This document shows positions 32,581 through 39,481 of a stretch of 42,601 bases of DNA, in pieces (position 1 is the first letter of the stretch; each line of letters begins with the position of its first letter). The notes below the pieces were generated by a model. The model worked only from the letters and a program-made list of their open reading frames with translations, was not told where the DNA came from and did no database searches. The stretch comes from Ruminococcaceae bacterium UBA6845 (GTDB taxonomy: Bacteria; Bacillota; Clostridia; Oscillospirales; Acutalibacteraceae). The stretch is from assembly GCA_002449395.1 (NCBI GenBank), contig DKDP01000051.1, positions 116,292-158,892 of the forward strand, in the 5' to 3' direction. Position numbers and translations under genes: made by a program.

Positions 32581-33963
32581 TTAATCAATTTTTTCAATGG
32601 AATATTTAAAGGTGTTCTTTGCTCTTTCGTCTCTCTTATCGAAGAAAGCCTCCGCCTGAGTCGGGAATGCGATGTATGAAAGAACATCCTCTTCACTGTG
32701 AGCCTTAGCGCCGATCTCAGCCTTTGCGGCCTCATAGCCGTCACCGAGAGTATCGGCATATCTGCCCTTAATCGGCTTTTCGTCGCCGAGAACCTTTTTG
32801 ATAAGCTCGGGATCAATCTTTCCGGGAGCCTTACCGTACTCGCCTCTTACATAGGCACGGATCTCTTTGGAAACATTCTTGTATCTCTCGCCTGCAAGGA
32901 CATTCGACGTTGCCTGAACACCGACCATCTGGCTCATCGGCGTAACAAGCGGCGGATAACCGAGATCTTTTCTTACTCTCGGAGTTTCCTCAAGAACCTC
33001 CTCGAACTTGTCCATCTTCTTCTGAGCGGTGAGCTGAGCAACAAGGTTTGAAAGCATTCCTCCCGGAACCTGATATGTCAGAGCATCGGTATCTGTTGAG
33101 AGAACAACAGGATTAAGAAGTCCGCTCTTGAGTGCGTCCGCCTTAACGGGCTTAAAGAAATCGTTGATCTGCTTGAGAACATCGGTATCAAGTCCCGTCT
33201 TATATCCGTCCTGAGTGAGGATATAGTTGAGAGTTTCCGTTGCAGGCTGGCTTGTGCCGCCCGAGAAGCTCGAAATTGCCGTATCAATAACATCAACGCC
33301 CGCTTCTGCTGCCTTGAGCAAGGTCATCGGACCGAGACCCGTTGTGCAGTGCGTATGGAGGATGATCGGCAGTTTAACATTTTCTTTCAATGCGCCGACA
33401 AGCTCATATGCCTCTTTCGGGCTGATGATACCTGCCATATCCTTGATACAGATGGACTGAACGCCCATATTCTCCATATCCTTGGAGAGCTTGATATAAG
33501 CCTTTGTGTTGTGCACGGGGCTGAGCGTGTAGCAGATGGTACCCGATGCGTGAGCGCCCGACTTGATCGTCTGATCAACAGCAACCTCAAGGTTTCTGAC
33601 GTCGTTGAGCGCATCAAAAATTCTGATGATGTCGATTCCGTTTTCAACGCTCTTTGCAACGAACTTTCTTACAACGTCGTTCGGATAATGCTTGTAGCCG
33701 AGAAGATTCTGTCCTCTGAGAAGCATCTGGAGCTTCGTGTTCGGACAAGCCTTACGAATCTTTCTGAGTCTCTCCCACGGATCCTCGTTGAGGTAACGCA
33801 GACATGAATCAAATGTTGCGCCGCCCCAGCACTCGAGCGAGTAATAACCCGCCTTATCCATGGTTGAAAGAATCGGCTCAAAAGTTTCAAACGGCATTCT
33901 CGTTGCGATCAGCGACTGCTGAGCGTCACGGAGTACGGTTTCGGTAAATTTGATCTTTTTCAT
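32581..33963 (-). CDS. oadA: Oxaloacetate decarboxylase alpha subunit (carboxyltransferase), without biotin domain
   Basis: This 460-residue cytoplasmic enzyme transfers the carboxyl group of oxaloacetate to biotin, releasing pyruvate. The carboxyltransferase barrel shows TETVLRDAQQSLIATRMP at the start, YYSLECWGGATFDSCLRYLNEDPWERLR, MLLRGQNLLGYKHYPNDVV, IKDMAGI and LHTHCTTGLGPM. These include the metal- and biotin-site residues of the pyruvate carboxylase/OadA family. The conserved second domain follows, but the protein stops before any biotinyl domain, which is supplied by the neighbouring gene. I prefer ATG 33963, with GGAAGG eight bases upstream, to the TTG five codons before. It follows glyS by 60 bases, with only a weak promoter candidate between. 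Confidence 0.9.
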   Translation of the reverse strand: MKKIKFTETVLRDAQQSLIATRMPFETFEPILSTMDKAGYYSLECWGGATFDSCLRYLNEDPWERLRKIRKACPNTKLQMLLRGQNLLGYKHYPNDVVRKFVAKSVENGIDIIRIFDALNDVRNLEVAVDQTIKSGAHASGTICYTLSPVHNTKAYIKLSKDMENMGVQSICIKDMAGIISPKEAYELVGALKENVKLPIILHTHCTTGLGPMTLLKAAEAGVDVIDTAISSFSGGTSQPATETLNYILTQDGYKTGLDTDVLKQINDFFKPVKADALKSGLLNPVVLSTDTDALTYQVPGGMLSNLVAQLTAQKKMDKFEEVLEETPRVRKDLGYPPLVTPMSQMVGVQATSNVLAGERYKNVSKEIRAYVRGEYGKAPGKIDPELIKKVLGDEKPIKGRYADTLGDGYEAAKAEIGAKAHSEEDVLSYIAFPTQAEAFFDKRDERAKNTFKYSIEKID

Positions 33964-34023
33964 AGCTTTGCCTTCCAATCAATTTATATATTGCATTTTT
34001 TGTTTACAAATTAAACCCTATAT

Positions 34024-35406
34024 TTAGAATGTTATCTTTGAGGAAATATATTCACTGATCTCATCAATCGGCATACGAACCTGCTCCATCGTATCTCTGT
34101 CACGGACGGTAACGCAGTTATCCTCAAGCGAATCAAAGTCGAATGTGATGCAGAACGGAGTTCCGATCTCATCCTCACGGCGGTATCTTTTGCCGATTGA
34201 GCCTGTCTCGTCAAAGTCAACCATAAAGTCCTTCTGGAGCTTTTCATAAACCTTGAGAGCGTCTGCGGAGAGCTTCTTTGAAAGAGGAAGAACCGCAGCC
34301 TTATACGGAGCGATCGACGGCTTAAGGTGGAGAACAACTCTTGTATCGTTCTTCTCGGCGTCGATAACCTCCTCGTCATATGCCTCACAGAGGAGAGCAA
34401 GAACAGTTCTGTCAAGTCCGTATGTTGACTCTATTATAAAAGGTATATATCTTTCGTTTGTCTCGGGATCGAGGTATTCGAGCTTCTGACCGCTGTATTC
34501 CTGATGTCTTGTGAGGTCGAAATTCGTTCTGTTATGCGTACCGTTGATCTCGCCCCAACCGAACGGGAAGAGAAATTCGATATCGCAAGCTGCCTTTGCA
34601 TAGTGAGCGAGCTTCTCGTGATCGTGGAAACGAAGATGCTCCTCCGCAATGCCGAGATCCATATAATACTGATGACCGTAGTTTTTGAAATACTCGTAAA
34701 GATCGGTATCTGTACCCTCCTTGCAGAAGGTCTGGAACTCCATCTGCTCGAACTCAATCGTTCTGAACGTGAAGTTGCCCGGTGTGATCTCATTTCTGAA
34801 AGCCTTACCGATCTGACCGATGCTGAACGGGAGCTTAGCTCTCATACTGCGCTGTACGTTAAGGTAGTTTACATACTCACCCTGCGCATTTTCGGGGCGG
34901 AGATAGATAATGCTCTTTGCATCGTTCGTAACTCCTCTGTATGTCTGGAACATAAGATTAAATTCTCTGATATCCGTAAAATTATGTTTACCGCAGTTCG
35001 GGCATGGAATCGAATGAGCCTTGATGTAATCGAACATCTCCTCTTTCGTCATACCGTCTGCATGAGCCTCGGGGTCAAAATTGTCAATAAGCTGATCTGC
35101 TCTGTGACGCATTTTGCACTCTTTACAGTCAAGAAGCGGGTCGGAGAAACTGGCAACGTGACCGCTTGCCTCCCAGACTTTCGGGTGCATAAGAATGTCT
35201 GCATCAACCTCATAGCTGTTCTTTCGTTCCTGAATAAATCGCTTTCTCCAAGTATCCTTGACATTGTTTTTAAGTCTTGCACCGAGCGGGCCGTAATCCC
35301 ACGTATTCGCAAGACCGCCGTAAATGTCACTTCCGGCGAAGATGAAACCTCTGTTCTTACAGAGCGCAACAATCTTGTCCATTGTCTTTTCTGTATTTGA
35401 TAGCAT
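34024..35406 (-). CDS. glyS: Glycyl-tRNA synthetase, homodimeric type
   Basis: This 460-residue class II synthetase of the alpha2 (eukaryote/archaea-like) type charges tRNA-Gly. The N-terminus MDKIVALCKNRGFIFAGSDIYGG is typical, with DYGPLGARLKNNVK after it. Motif 2 includes IYLRPENAQGEYVNYLNVQRSMRAKLPFSIGQIGKAFRNEI. Motif 3 is ESTYGLDRTVLALL. The anticodon-binding domain occupies the last 110 residues. A cysteine-containing insertion (CKECKMRH, CPNCGKHNF) could bind zinc. Length matches the family. GGGAG lies nine bases upstream of the ATG. I found no T-box in the leader, unlike many Firmicute glycyl synthetase genes. Confidence 0.95.
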   Translation of the reverse strand: MLSNTEKTMDKIVALCKNRGFIFAGSDIYGGLANTWDYGPLGARLKNNVKDTWRKRFIQERKNSYEVDADILMHPKVWEASGHVASFSDPLLDCKECKMRHRADQLIDNFDPEAHADGMTKEEMFDYIKAHSIPCPNCGKHNFTDIREFNLMFQTYRGVTNDAKSIIYLRPENAQGEYVNYLNVQRSMRAKLPFSIGQIGKAFRNEITPGNFTFRTIEFEQMEFQTFCKEGTDTDLYEYFKNYGHQYYMDLGIAEEHLRFHDHEKLAHYAKAACDIEFLFPFGWGEINGTHNRTNFDLTRHQEYSGQKLEYLDPETNERYIPFIIESTYGLDRTVLALLCEAYDEEVIDAEKNDTRVVLHLKPSIAPYKAAVLPLSKKLSADALKVYEKLQKDFMVDFDETGSIGKRYRREDEIGTPFCITFDFDSLEDNCVTVRDRDTMEQVRMPIDEISEYISSKITF

Positions 35407-35441
35407 AAAACCAATTCTCCCTCATTGTAAAATCCTATGAA

Positions 35442-35470
35442 ATTATAGAATATTTCGACAAATAAGTCAA
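35442..35470 (-). promoter_or_regulatory. glyS promoter
   Basis: On the minus strand TTGACT (35465-35470) and a perfect TATAAT (35442-35447) are 17 bases apart, about 36 bases upstream of glyS. It probably also drives the decarboxylase genes. Confidence 0.8.
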
Positions 35471-35574
35471 TAAAAAAAGTATATGAATAATATTAATACC
35501 CCTCTTGAAAATATTGGTTAAATTGACATTTTATTAACAATTTTGTTTTGCAATTTGATTTTTGGTGCTTCCGA

Positions 35575-35603
35575 TTGTAAAATTGAGAATGATATGTTAC
35601 AAT
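35575..35603 (+). promoter_or_regulatory. Promoter of ribokinase-like gene
   Basis: TTGTAA (35575-35580) and TACAAT (35598-35603) are 17 bases apart, about 36 bases before the start codon. Confidence 0.7.
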
Positions 35604-35638
35604 TAAGAGTGTTAAAATCAATTCGGAGCTGAGTGCAA

Positions 35639-36535
35639 ATGAATAACAAAAAATTTCTGAACTTCGGTTCGTTGAATCAGGATATGGTATATTCGGTTGA
35701 CCACAGCGTTCGCCCTGGTGAGACAACGGCATCTTCAAAGCTGGAGTTCTTCTGCGGCGGCAAAGGTCTCAACCAATCAATCGCCCTCGCAAAAGCGGGT
35801 GCAAGGGTTTTCCACAGCGGCTGCGTGGGCACTGACGGCGACAAGCTGATCGCCAAGCTCATCGAAAACGGCGTTGACGCAAGCCTTGTGAGAAAATGCG
35901 ATATGCCGAGCGGTCACGCAATCATTCAGGTTGACAAAAACGGTCAGAACAGCATACTCCTTTTCGGCGGCGCAAACAATCGGATCTCGGAAAAACAAAT
36001 TGACGAGGTGCTGTCAAACTTTGAAAGCGGCGATCGGATTTTTCTTCAAAACGAGATAAACAATGTCGATAAAATCATTTCCGCCGCAAGCGAAAAAGGG
36101 ATGGAAATTGTTTTTAACCCCAGTCCGTTCGGTGAGGAAATACTTTCCTACCCTTTTGATAAAATCGACTGGTTTATCGTCAACGAAACCGAGGCATACG
36201 AGCTGACAAAAGAAAGTGATCTCGATAAAATACTTTCCGTTTTTTCGGAGAAACATCCGTCGGCAAAGGTCTTGCTCACCCTCGGCTCGGACGGATCCGT
36301 ATGCAGGGTGAACGGCAAAACCTATCGTCAGGAAATTTTCAATGTTCCCGTTGCCGACACCACTGCCGCAGGTGACACTTTTCTCGGATTTTTCTTTGCC
36401 CTGCTTGACGATCTCGGCATAGCCGACGCACTGAGATACGCCTCGGCGGCGTCTGCAGTTGCCGTCTCACGAAACGGCGCATCCTCGTCAATCCCGAATT
36501 TGAGCGAGGTCAAGAAATTTTTAAACAAACAATAA
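35639..36535 (+). CDS. rbsK: PfkB-family sugar kinase, ribokinase-like
   Basis: This 298-residue kinase has the ribokinase fold. The N-terminal NFGSLNQDMVYSVD is followed by GETTASSKLEFFCGGKGLNQSIALAKAGA, the PfkB signature 1 region that binds sugar. The C-terminal active-site loop is DTTAAGDTFLGFF (anion hole and catalytic Asp), where ribokinases more often read DTTGAGD. It likely phosphorylates ribose or a related sugar at O5, but PfkB substrates are hard to predict. I take ATG 35639 (GGAG ten bases upstream) rather than GTG 35633. It stands alone, with no transporter or regulator beside it. The symbol is tentative. Confidence 0.78.
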   Translation: MNNKKFLNFGSLNQDMVYSVDHSVRPGETTASSKLEFFCGGKGLNQSIALAKAGARVFHSGCVGTDGDKLIAKLIENGVDASLVRKCDMPSGHAIIQVDKNGQNSILLFGGANNRISEKQIDEVLSNFESGDRIFLQNEINNVDKIISAASEKGMEIVFNPSPFGEEILSYPFDKIDWFIVNETEAYELTKESDLDKILSVFSEKHPSAKVLLTLGSDGSVCRVNGKTYRQEIFNVPVADTTAAGDTFLGFFFALLDDLGIADALRYASAASAVAVSRNGASSSIPNLSEVKKFLNKQ

Positions 36536-36582
36536 TTTTAGCCGTCGACTGATTCGGCGGCTAAAAAATTTAACTTTTTTTC
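36536..36582 (+). terminator. Stem-loop after ribokinase-like gene
   Basis: A 12-bp stem (36536-36547 with 36555-36566, one G-T position) starts directly after the stop codon. The T run (seven T) lies about ten bases further on rather than next to the stem, so termination efficiency is uncertain. Confidence 0.5.
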
Positions 36583-36591
36583 ACAAAACTA

Positions 36592-36620
36592 TTGCTTTTT
36601 TGCTCAAAATATATTAGAAT
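36592..36620 (+). promoter_or_regulatory. tRNA-Thr promoter
   Basis: TTGCTT (36592-36597) and TAGAAT (36615-36620) are 17 bases apart, about 28 bases before the mature tRNA 5' end. Confidence 0.6.
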
Positions 36621-36647
36621 ATCTGTCGTTGACAATGTCGCACAAAT

Positions 36648-36723
36648 GCTACTGTGGCTCAGTTGGTAGAGCAGCTCATTCGTAATGAGCAGGTCGTCGG
36701 TTCGAGTCCGACCAGTAGCTCCA
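36648..36723 (+). tRNA. tRNA-Thr (anticodon CGU)
   Basis: This is a complete 76-nt cloverleaf. The acceptor GCTACTG pairs with CAGTAGC, followed by discriminator T and an encoded CCA. The D arm is GGCTCAGTTGGTAGAGC. The anticodon stem is GCTCA/TGAGC with loop TTCGTAA, so the anticodon CGT is at 36681-36683 and reads ACG (Thr). The T arm carries GGTTCGAGTCC. It has its own promoter and terminator. Confidence 0.97.
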
Positions 36724-36764
36724 AGCCGCAAACCTTTGTATATCAAGGGCTTGCGGCTTTTTCT
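36723..36764 (+). terminator. tRNA-Thr terminator
   Basis: The stem AAGCCGCAA/TTGCGGCTT (36723-36731 with 36751-36759) is followed by a T run. Inner CCTT/AAGG pairing can extend it. Confidence 0.85.
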
Positions 36765-36866
36765 ATGTCTGATTAAAGGCAGTAAAAGCGGTGATTTTTC
36801 TGAGTTTAATCGGAACACTCGATAATGAATGTCGTTATATCGGCTCTAAACGGATCAAAATTCATC

Positions 36867-36895
36867 TTGACAATTCAAGGCACATAGCATATAAT
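36867..36895 (+). promoter_or_regulatory. Consensus promoter of candidate antitoxin RNA
   Basis: TTGACA (36867-36872) and TATAAT (36890-36895) are both perfect with a 17-base spacer. No protein-coding gene follows on this strand; a terminator lies about 100 bases downstream. Confidence 0.85.
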
Positions 36896-36901
36896 GAAGA
36901 T

Positions 36902-37001
36902 ACAAAGAGTGGTGCTACCGATAGACGGTTACGCCCTCAAATAAGATTGTTAAAAGATTTAACCGCCTTAGCTTTGGAACGTTGGGCGGTTATTTCTTTT
37001 T
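36902..37001 (+). ncRNA. Candidate type I antitoxin small RNA
   Basis: From a perfect promoter to a terminator (stem TAACCGCC/GGCGGTTA, 36960-36967 with 36985-36992, then TTTCTTTTT) lies a predicted RNA of about 100 nt without an ORF preceded by a ribosome site. It runs convergent to the 32-codon toxin gene. It is antisense to the toxin's last four codons, stop codon and 3' end. Its 5' part (GTGGTGCTACC at 36909-36919, ACGGTTACGCCCTC at 36925-36938) is almost the same as the 5' part of the toxin mRNA. The 5' terminator arm TAACCGCC recurs in the same orientation at 37119-37126, so the RNA is also complementary to the toxin's 5' leader. The RNA itself is predicted, not demonstrated. Confidence 0.65.
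36960..37001 (+). terminator. Shared terminator of the convergent toxin/antisense pair
   Basis: An 8-bp stem (36960-36967 with 36985-36992) is followed on the plus strand by TTTCTTTTT. The toxin stop codon on the minus strand lies in the same stem, and there the stem is followed by AATCTTTTAAC, a weaker tract. Confidence 0.75.
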
Positions 37002-37088
37002 ATATGCGAGGACTGCAACGAACACCGTTACAAGTCCGATGATTACAAGTGCGAATGTAAATAAATTCTCGTATGTAACGTACTGCAT
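36990..37088 (-). CDS. Small holin-like membrane toxin (type I toxin family), 32 residues
   Basis: The minus-strand frame from ATG 37088 to TAA 36990 encodes 32 residues. It begins MQYVTYENLFTFALVIIG, continues as one hydrophobic helix (about residues 9-28) and ends in YKKK. This fits the putative holin-like toxin family (Hol-Tox) of Firmicutes, whose members are short peptides with a V-TYE-LF-F start, a single helix and a lysine-rich tail. A very strong ribosome site (GGGGGTGATC, rc of 37091-37100) precedes the ATG. The promoter upstream is perfect. Overproduced peptides of this kind damage the membrane, and an antisense RNA normally silences them. The assignment rests on sequence pattern and locus layout; toxicity is untested. 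Confidence 0.8.
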   Translation of the reverse strand: MQYVTYENLFTFALVIIGLVTVFVAVLAYKKK

Positions 37089-37104
37089 AAGATCACCCCC
37101 TCAC

Positions 37105-37147
37105 GAGGGCGCAGAGTGTAACCGCCTACCGTAAATGGTAGCACCAC
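37105..37147 (-). repeat. Inverted copy of the antisense RNA 5' region in the toxin leader
   Basis: Read on the minus strand, this segment gives GTGGTGCTACC at the predicted transcript start, then GGCGGTTAC and GCGCCCTC. This matches 36909-36938 on the plus strand. CTACC and GGTAG in the toxin leader can form a 5' hairpin around ATTTAC. Confidence 0.75.
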
Positions 37148-37153
37148 AAAAGC

Positions 37154-37182
37154 ATTATATATAATACCCCCGAGCTTGTCAA
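37154..37182 (-). promoter_or_regulatory. Consensus promoter of the toxin mRNA
   Basis: On the minus strand TTGACA (37177-37182) and TATAAT (37154-37159) are perfect with 17 bases between. The start is predicted near 37147, about 59 bases before the toxin ATG. Confidence 0.88.
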
Positions 37183-37274
37183 TGCCCGACCTCTGAATTT
37201 TGGGGTTTATTTGGGGTTTATTCTCATCGTTTGGGATTTACTTTCATTTAAGCTCATTACGATTTTTCTTTGCT
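37183..37274. other. Intergenic stretch with short direct repeats
   Basis: There is no gene here. Three imperfect copies of TTTGGGGTTTA-type sequence (about 37199-37245) lie upstream of the toxin promoter. Their role is unknown. Confidence 0.4.
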
Positions 37275-37314
37275 AAAAAACGGAGCGAACAGCTGTAAAG
37301 CCGTTCGCTCCGTT
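37275..37314 (-). terminator. Terminator of the xylB-like/cupin operon
   Basis: A 12-bp stem (AACGGAGCGAAC at 37279-37290 with 37303-37314) has inner AGCT-type pairing. It is followed in the minus direction by U residues (A run 37275-37280). Confidence 0.88.
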
Positions 37315-37361
37315 TCCATTTTATCAATATGATTCGCACACCTCAATTGTGCGGTGTTGCC

Positions 37362-37691
37362 TTAGAATACAACAGTCAAAAGCATCTTGAACTGTTCTGC
37401 ACCGTAGACAGCGTGCGGATGTCTTGCGGGCATTACAATCGTGTCGCCCTCGTGAAGAATATATTCAACGCCGTCGATCGTAATTCTTCCCGTTCCGTCA
37501 AGGCAGGTAACCATTGCGTCTCCGCCCGACTCGTGAGTGCTGATCTCTTCGCCTTTGTCAAAAGCAAAGAGTGTAACGCTCAATGCATCATTCTGAGCCA
37601 GAGTCTTGCTGACTACCTGACCTGCCTGATACTCAACCTGTCCCTTGAGGCTGAGTACCTCTGCTTTATTGATATTCTTATAACCGTACAT
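37362..37691 (-). CDS. Cupin-domain protein
   Basis: This 109-residue single-domain beta-barrel protein has cupin motif 1-like TLFAFDKGEEISTHESGGDAMVTCLDGTG and motif 2-like HEGDTIVMPARHPHAV. The histidines (in STHES and RHPHA) could hold a metal. Small cupins next to sugar genes may be isomerases, sensors or binding proteins, and no specific function is visible. GGAGG lies seven bases before the ATG. It lies 23 bases downstream of the FGGY kinase gene on the same strand, so the two are co-transcribed, and a terminator follows. Confidence 0.82.
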   Translation of the reverse strand: MYGYKNINKAEVLSLKGQVEYQAGQVVSKTLAQNDALSVTLFAFDKGEEISTHESGGDAMVTCLDGTGRITIDGVEYILHEGDTIVMPARHPHAVYGAEQFKMLLTVVF

Positions 37692-37714
37692 AAATTGACC
37701 TCCATTCGGTTATA

Positions 37715-39313
37715 TTATTGCTCATTCAGCAACTGAAAATTCTTTTTGTTTGAAGAATAGAGCTTTTTAAAGACTTCAAAATTCTTATCATATACCTTTT
37801 TGTCGGCTGTGCTCGGCTTGAAAGACTTCTTGACAGGGATGTAATCCTTAACACTGCCGAGATCCTTGATAATTCCGAGACCGATACCGATTATCGCCGC
37901 CGCACCGACAGCACCGACATCCTGCGGCTTTTCGACAACCTCAATTGTTCTGCCTGTAATATCTGCAAGGATCTGCGCCGTAACATCGGAGAGTGCGCCG
38001 CCGCCGACAAATCGGATTGTCTGCGAAGTCTTGATCTTTCTGTCCTGAGCTTCAAGCATCCAGCGAAGATGATAGCAAACGCCCTCGATTACAGCCCTCA
38101 GCATATCCGATTTACCGCTGTTTATGTTGATGTTGAAGAACATTCCGGCGGCGTTCGGATCCTCAAACGGGCAGCGGTTGCCGTGAAGCCACGGAGTGAA
38201 GATAACTCCGTTTGCTCCCGCAGGAACCGAGCCGATAACCTCGGACATATAGTCGTAAAGACTTGTATACGCCTTCTCGGTATGATCGGTAATTTTCTTT
38301 TTCTCGATAAAAATTCCGATTTCATCAAGACAAAGATGATCCTTAACCCATTCAAGACACTTGCCCGCCGTTTCCATTTCTGCAAAATAATTGAAACTGT
38401 TCGGATCGGCACCGACAATTGCGGCAATCATTGCCGAGGTGTCAACAAGCTGCTTTTCAACTACCGTGCCTACCCAGCCGGATGTACCAGAATAAATATG
38501 AGTATCGCCGACTGCACAGCTTCCTGCGCCGACTCCGATAAGAGAAGCGTCTCCGCCTCCGCCGAATACGGGAGTGCCGGGCAAAAGTCCGAGCTTTTCG
38601 GCAGCCTTTTCCGTAACTCCTCCGACCATATCGGTTGATTCGATAATTTTCGGCAGATGATCCATATTGACCTTGAATATATCCGCAACAGTTTTGCTCC
38701 AGCCCTCTTTACCCTTTCTTGTATCGTAAAGCAGAGTTGCGAAAGCGGAATCCTTTGTCATTGTGAATTTGTCCGTGCAGCGGCAGATAAGGAAATCCTT
38801 TACGTCAAGCCACTTGTACGCATTTTTGTGATTCTGCGGCTCGTGATTTTCAACCCATTTATATTTGTATACGGGATCCTTAACACTGCACGAAACAGCG
38901 CCCGTTACCGCAAGCGACTTGAGAAGCGGAACAATATTCGCTCCCGCAATCTGCAAACCGTATGCCATATATTTTTTCAGTTCCTCTTTTGCGCGCTGAT
39001 CCATATAGCTCATCGGTCTGCGGACGGGATCACCGTTTTTGTCAACGAGAACGAGAGCCTGCATCTGCGAGCAGAATGAAATTCCCGCAATCTGCTCGGG
39101 CTTGATATCAGTCTTTGTGAATATCTCTTTTGTGGTAGTGCACATAGCGTCCCACCACTCCTCGGCGTCCTGCTCGGCACCGCCGTTTTCGAGAATATAA
39201 AGGTTGTATGAGCCGTAAGAATTGACTATCGGTTTGATCTTTTTGTCGATTTCAAACAGGCAGGTTTTAAGGCCTGTTGTTCCGACATCATATGCAATAA
39301 CGTAAGCGCTCAT
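37715..39313 (-). CDS. FGGY-family carbohydrate kinase (xylulokinase-like)
   Basis: This 532-residue kinase has the two-domain FGGY fold. The phosphate-binding start is YVIAYDVGTTGLKTCLFEID, and the sugar-site region is SFCSQMQALVLVDKNGDPVRRPMSYMDQRA. The FGGY signature region includes GVIFTPWLHGNRCPFEDPNAAGMFFNI, and the ATP site is FVGGGALSDVTAQILADITGRTIEV. It resembles xylulokinase most in length and layout. The true substrate may be another ketose or polyol, since the surrounding genes are not a classical xylose set. ATG 39313 has AGGAG nine bases upstream. It is divergent from the aminotransferase/aldolase pair, with a palindrome over its promoter. Confidence 0.82.
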   Translation of the reverse strand: MSAYVIAYDVGTTGLKTCLFEIDKKIKPIVNSYGSYNLYILENGGAEQDAEEWWDAMCTTTKEIFTKTDIKPEQIAGISFCSQMQALVLVDKNGDPVRRPMSYMDQRAKEELKKYMAYGLQIAGANIVPLLKSLAVTGAVSCSVKDPVYKYKWVENHEPQNHKNAYKWLDVKDFLICRCTDKFTMTKDSAFATLLYDTRKGKEGWSKTVADIFKVNMDHLPKIIESTDMVGGVTEKAAEKLGLLPGTPVFGGGGDASLIGVGAGSCAVGDTHIYSGTSGWVGTVVEKQLVDTSAMIAAIVGADPNSFNYFAEMETAGKCLEWVKDHLCLDEIGIFIEKKKITDHTEKAYTSLYDYMSEVIGSVPAGANGVIFTPWLHGNRCPFEDPNAAGMFFNININSGKSDMLRAVIEGVCYHLRWMLEAQDRKIKTSQTIRFVGGGALSDVTAQILADITGRTIEVVEKPQDVGAVGAAAIIGIGLGIIKDLGSVKDYIPVKKSFKPSTADKKVYDKNFEVFKKLYSSNKKNFQLLNEQ

Positions 39314-39330
39314 ATTCAACAACTCCTGTC

Positions 39331-39355
39331 AGAATAGATTTCTGTCTCTATTCTA
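39331..39355 (-). promoter_or_regulatory. Promoter of FGGY kinase gene with palindromic operator candidate
   Basis: AGAATAGA (39331-39338) and TCTATTCT (39347-39354) form an inverted repeat with an 8-base centre. It overlaps the minus-strand -10 TAGAAT (39350-39355). A TTTACT -35 lies 17 bases further upstream (39373-39378). The inverted repeat could be a repressor site. Confidence 0.45.
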
Positions 39356-39481
39356 TCATAAATTACGGCAAAAGTAAAAATATTTTATGAATTTTTACAA
39401 AATTTTTTCAATGACATATTTAAAAACGAAATGATATGTGTTAAAATACTATCAAGCAAAGTTCATAAAGGAGGATTATTT

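Noticed and set aside
34504..35400. 298-codon open frame antisense to glyS
   Set aside because: It is a shadow of the well-supported glycyl-tRNA synthetase frame, with no ribosome site.
35407..35441. A glycine T-box before glyS
   Set aside because: The distance from the promoter to the start codon is only about 35 bases, with no AGGGUGG core or terminator.
36570..36818. Minus-strand frame of 82 codons over the tRNA-Thr gene, encoding TRTDDLLITNELLYQLSHS-like sequence
   Set aside because: This is the well-known spurious translation of the reverse strand of a tRNA gene. The cloverleaf explains the sequence fully.
36648..37320. A genomic island integrated at tRNA-Thr
   Set aside because: I see no integrase gene and no second copy of the tRNA 3' end in the window. 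The toxin locus alone does not show integration.
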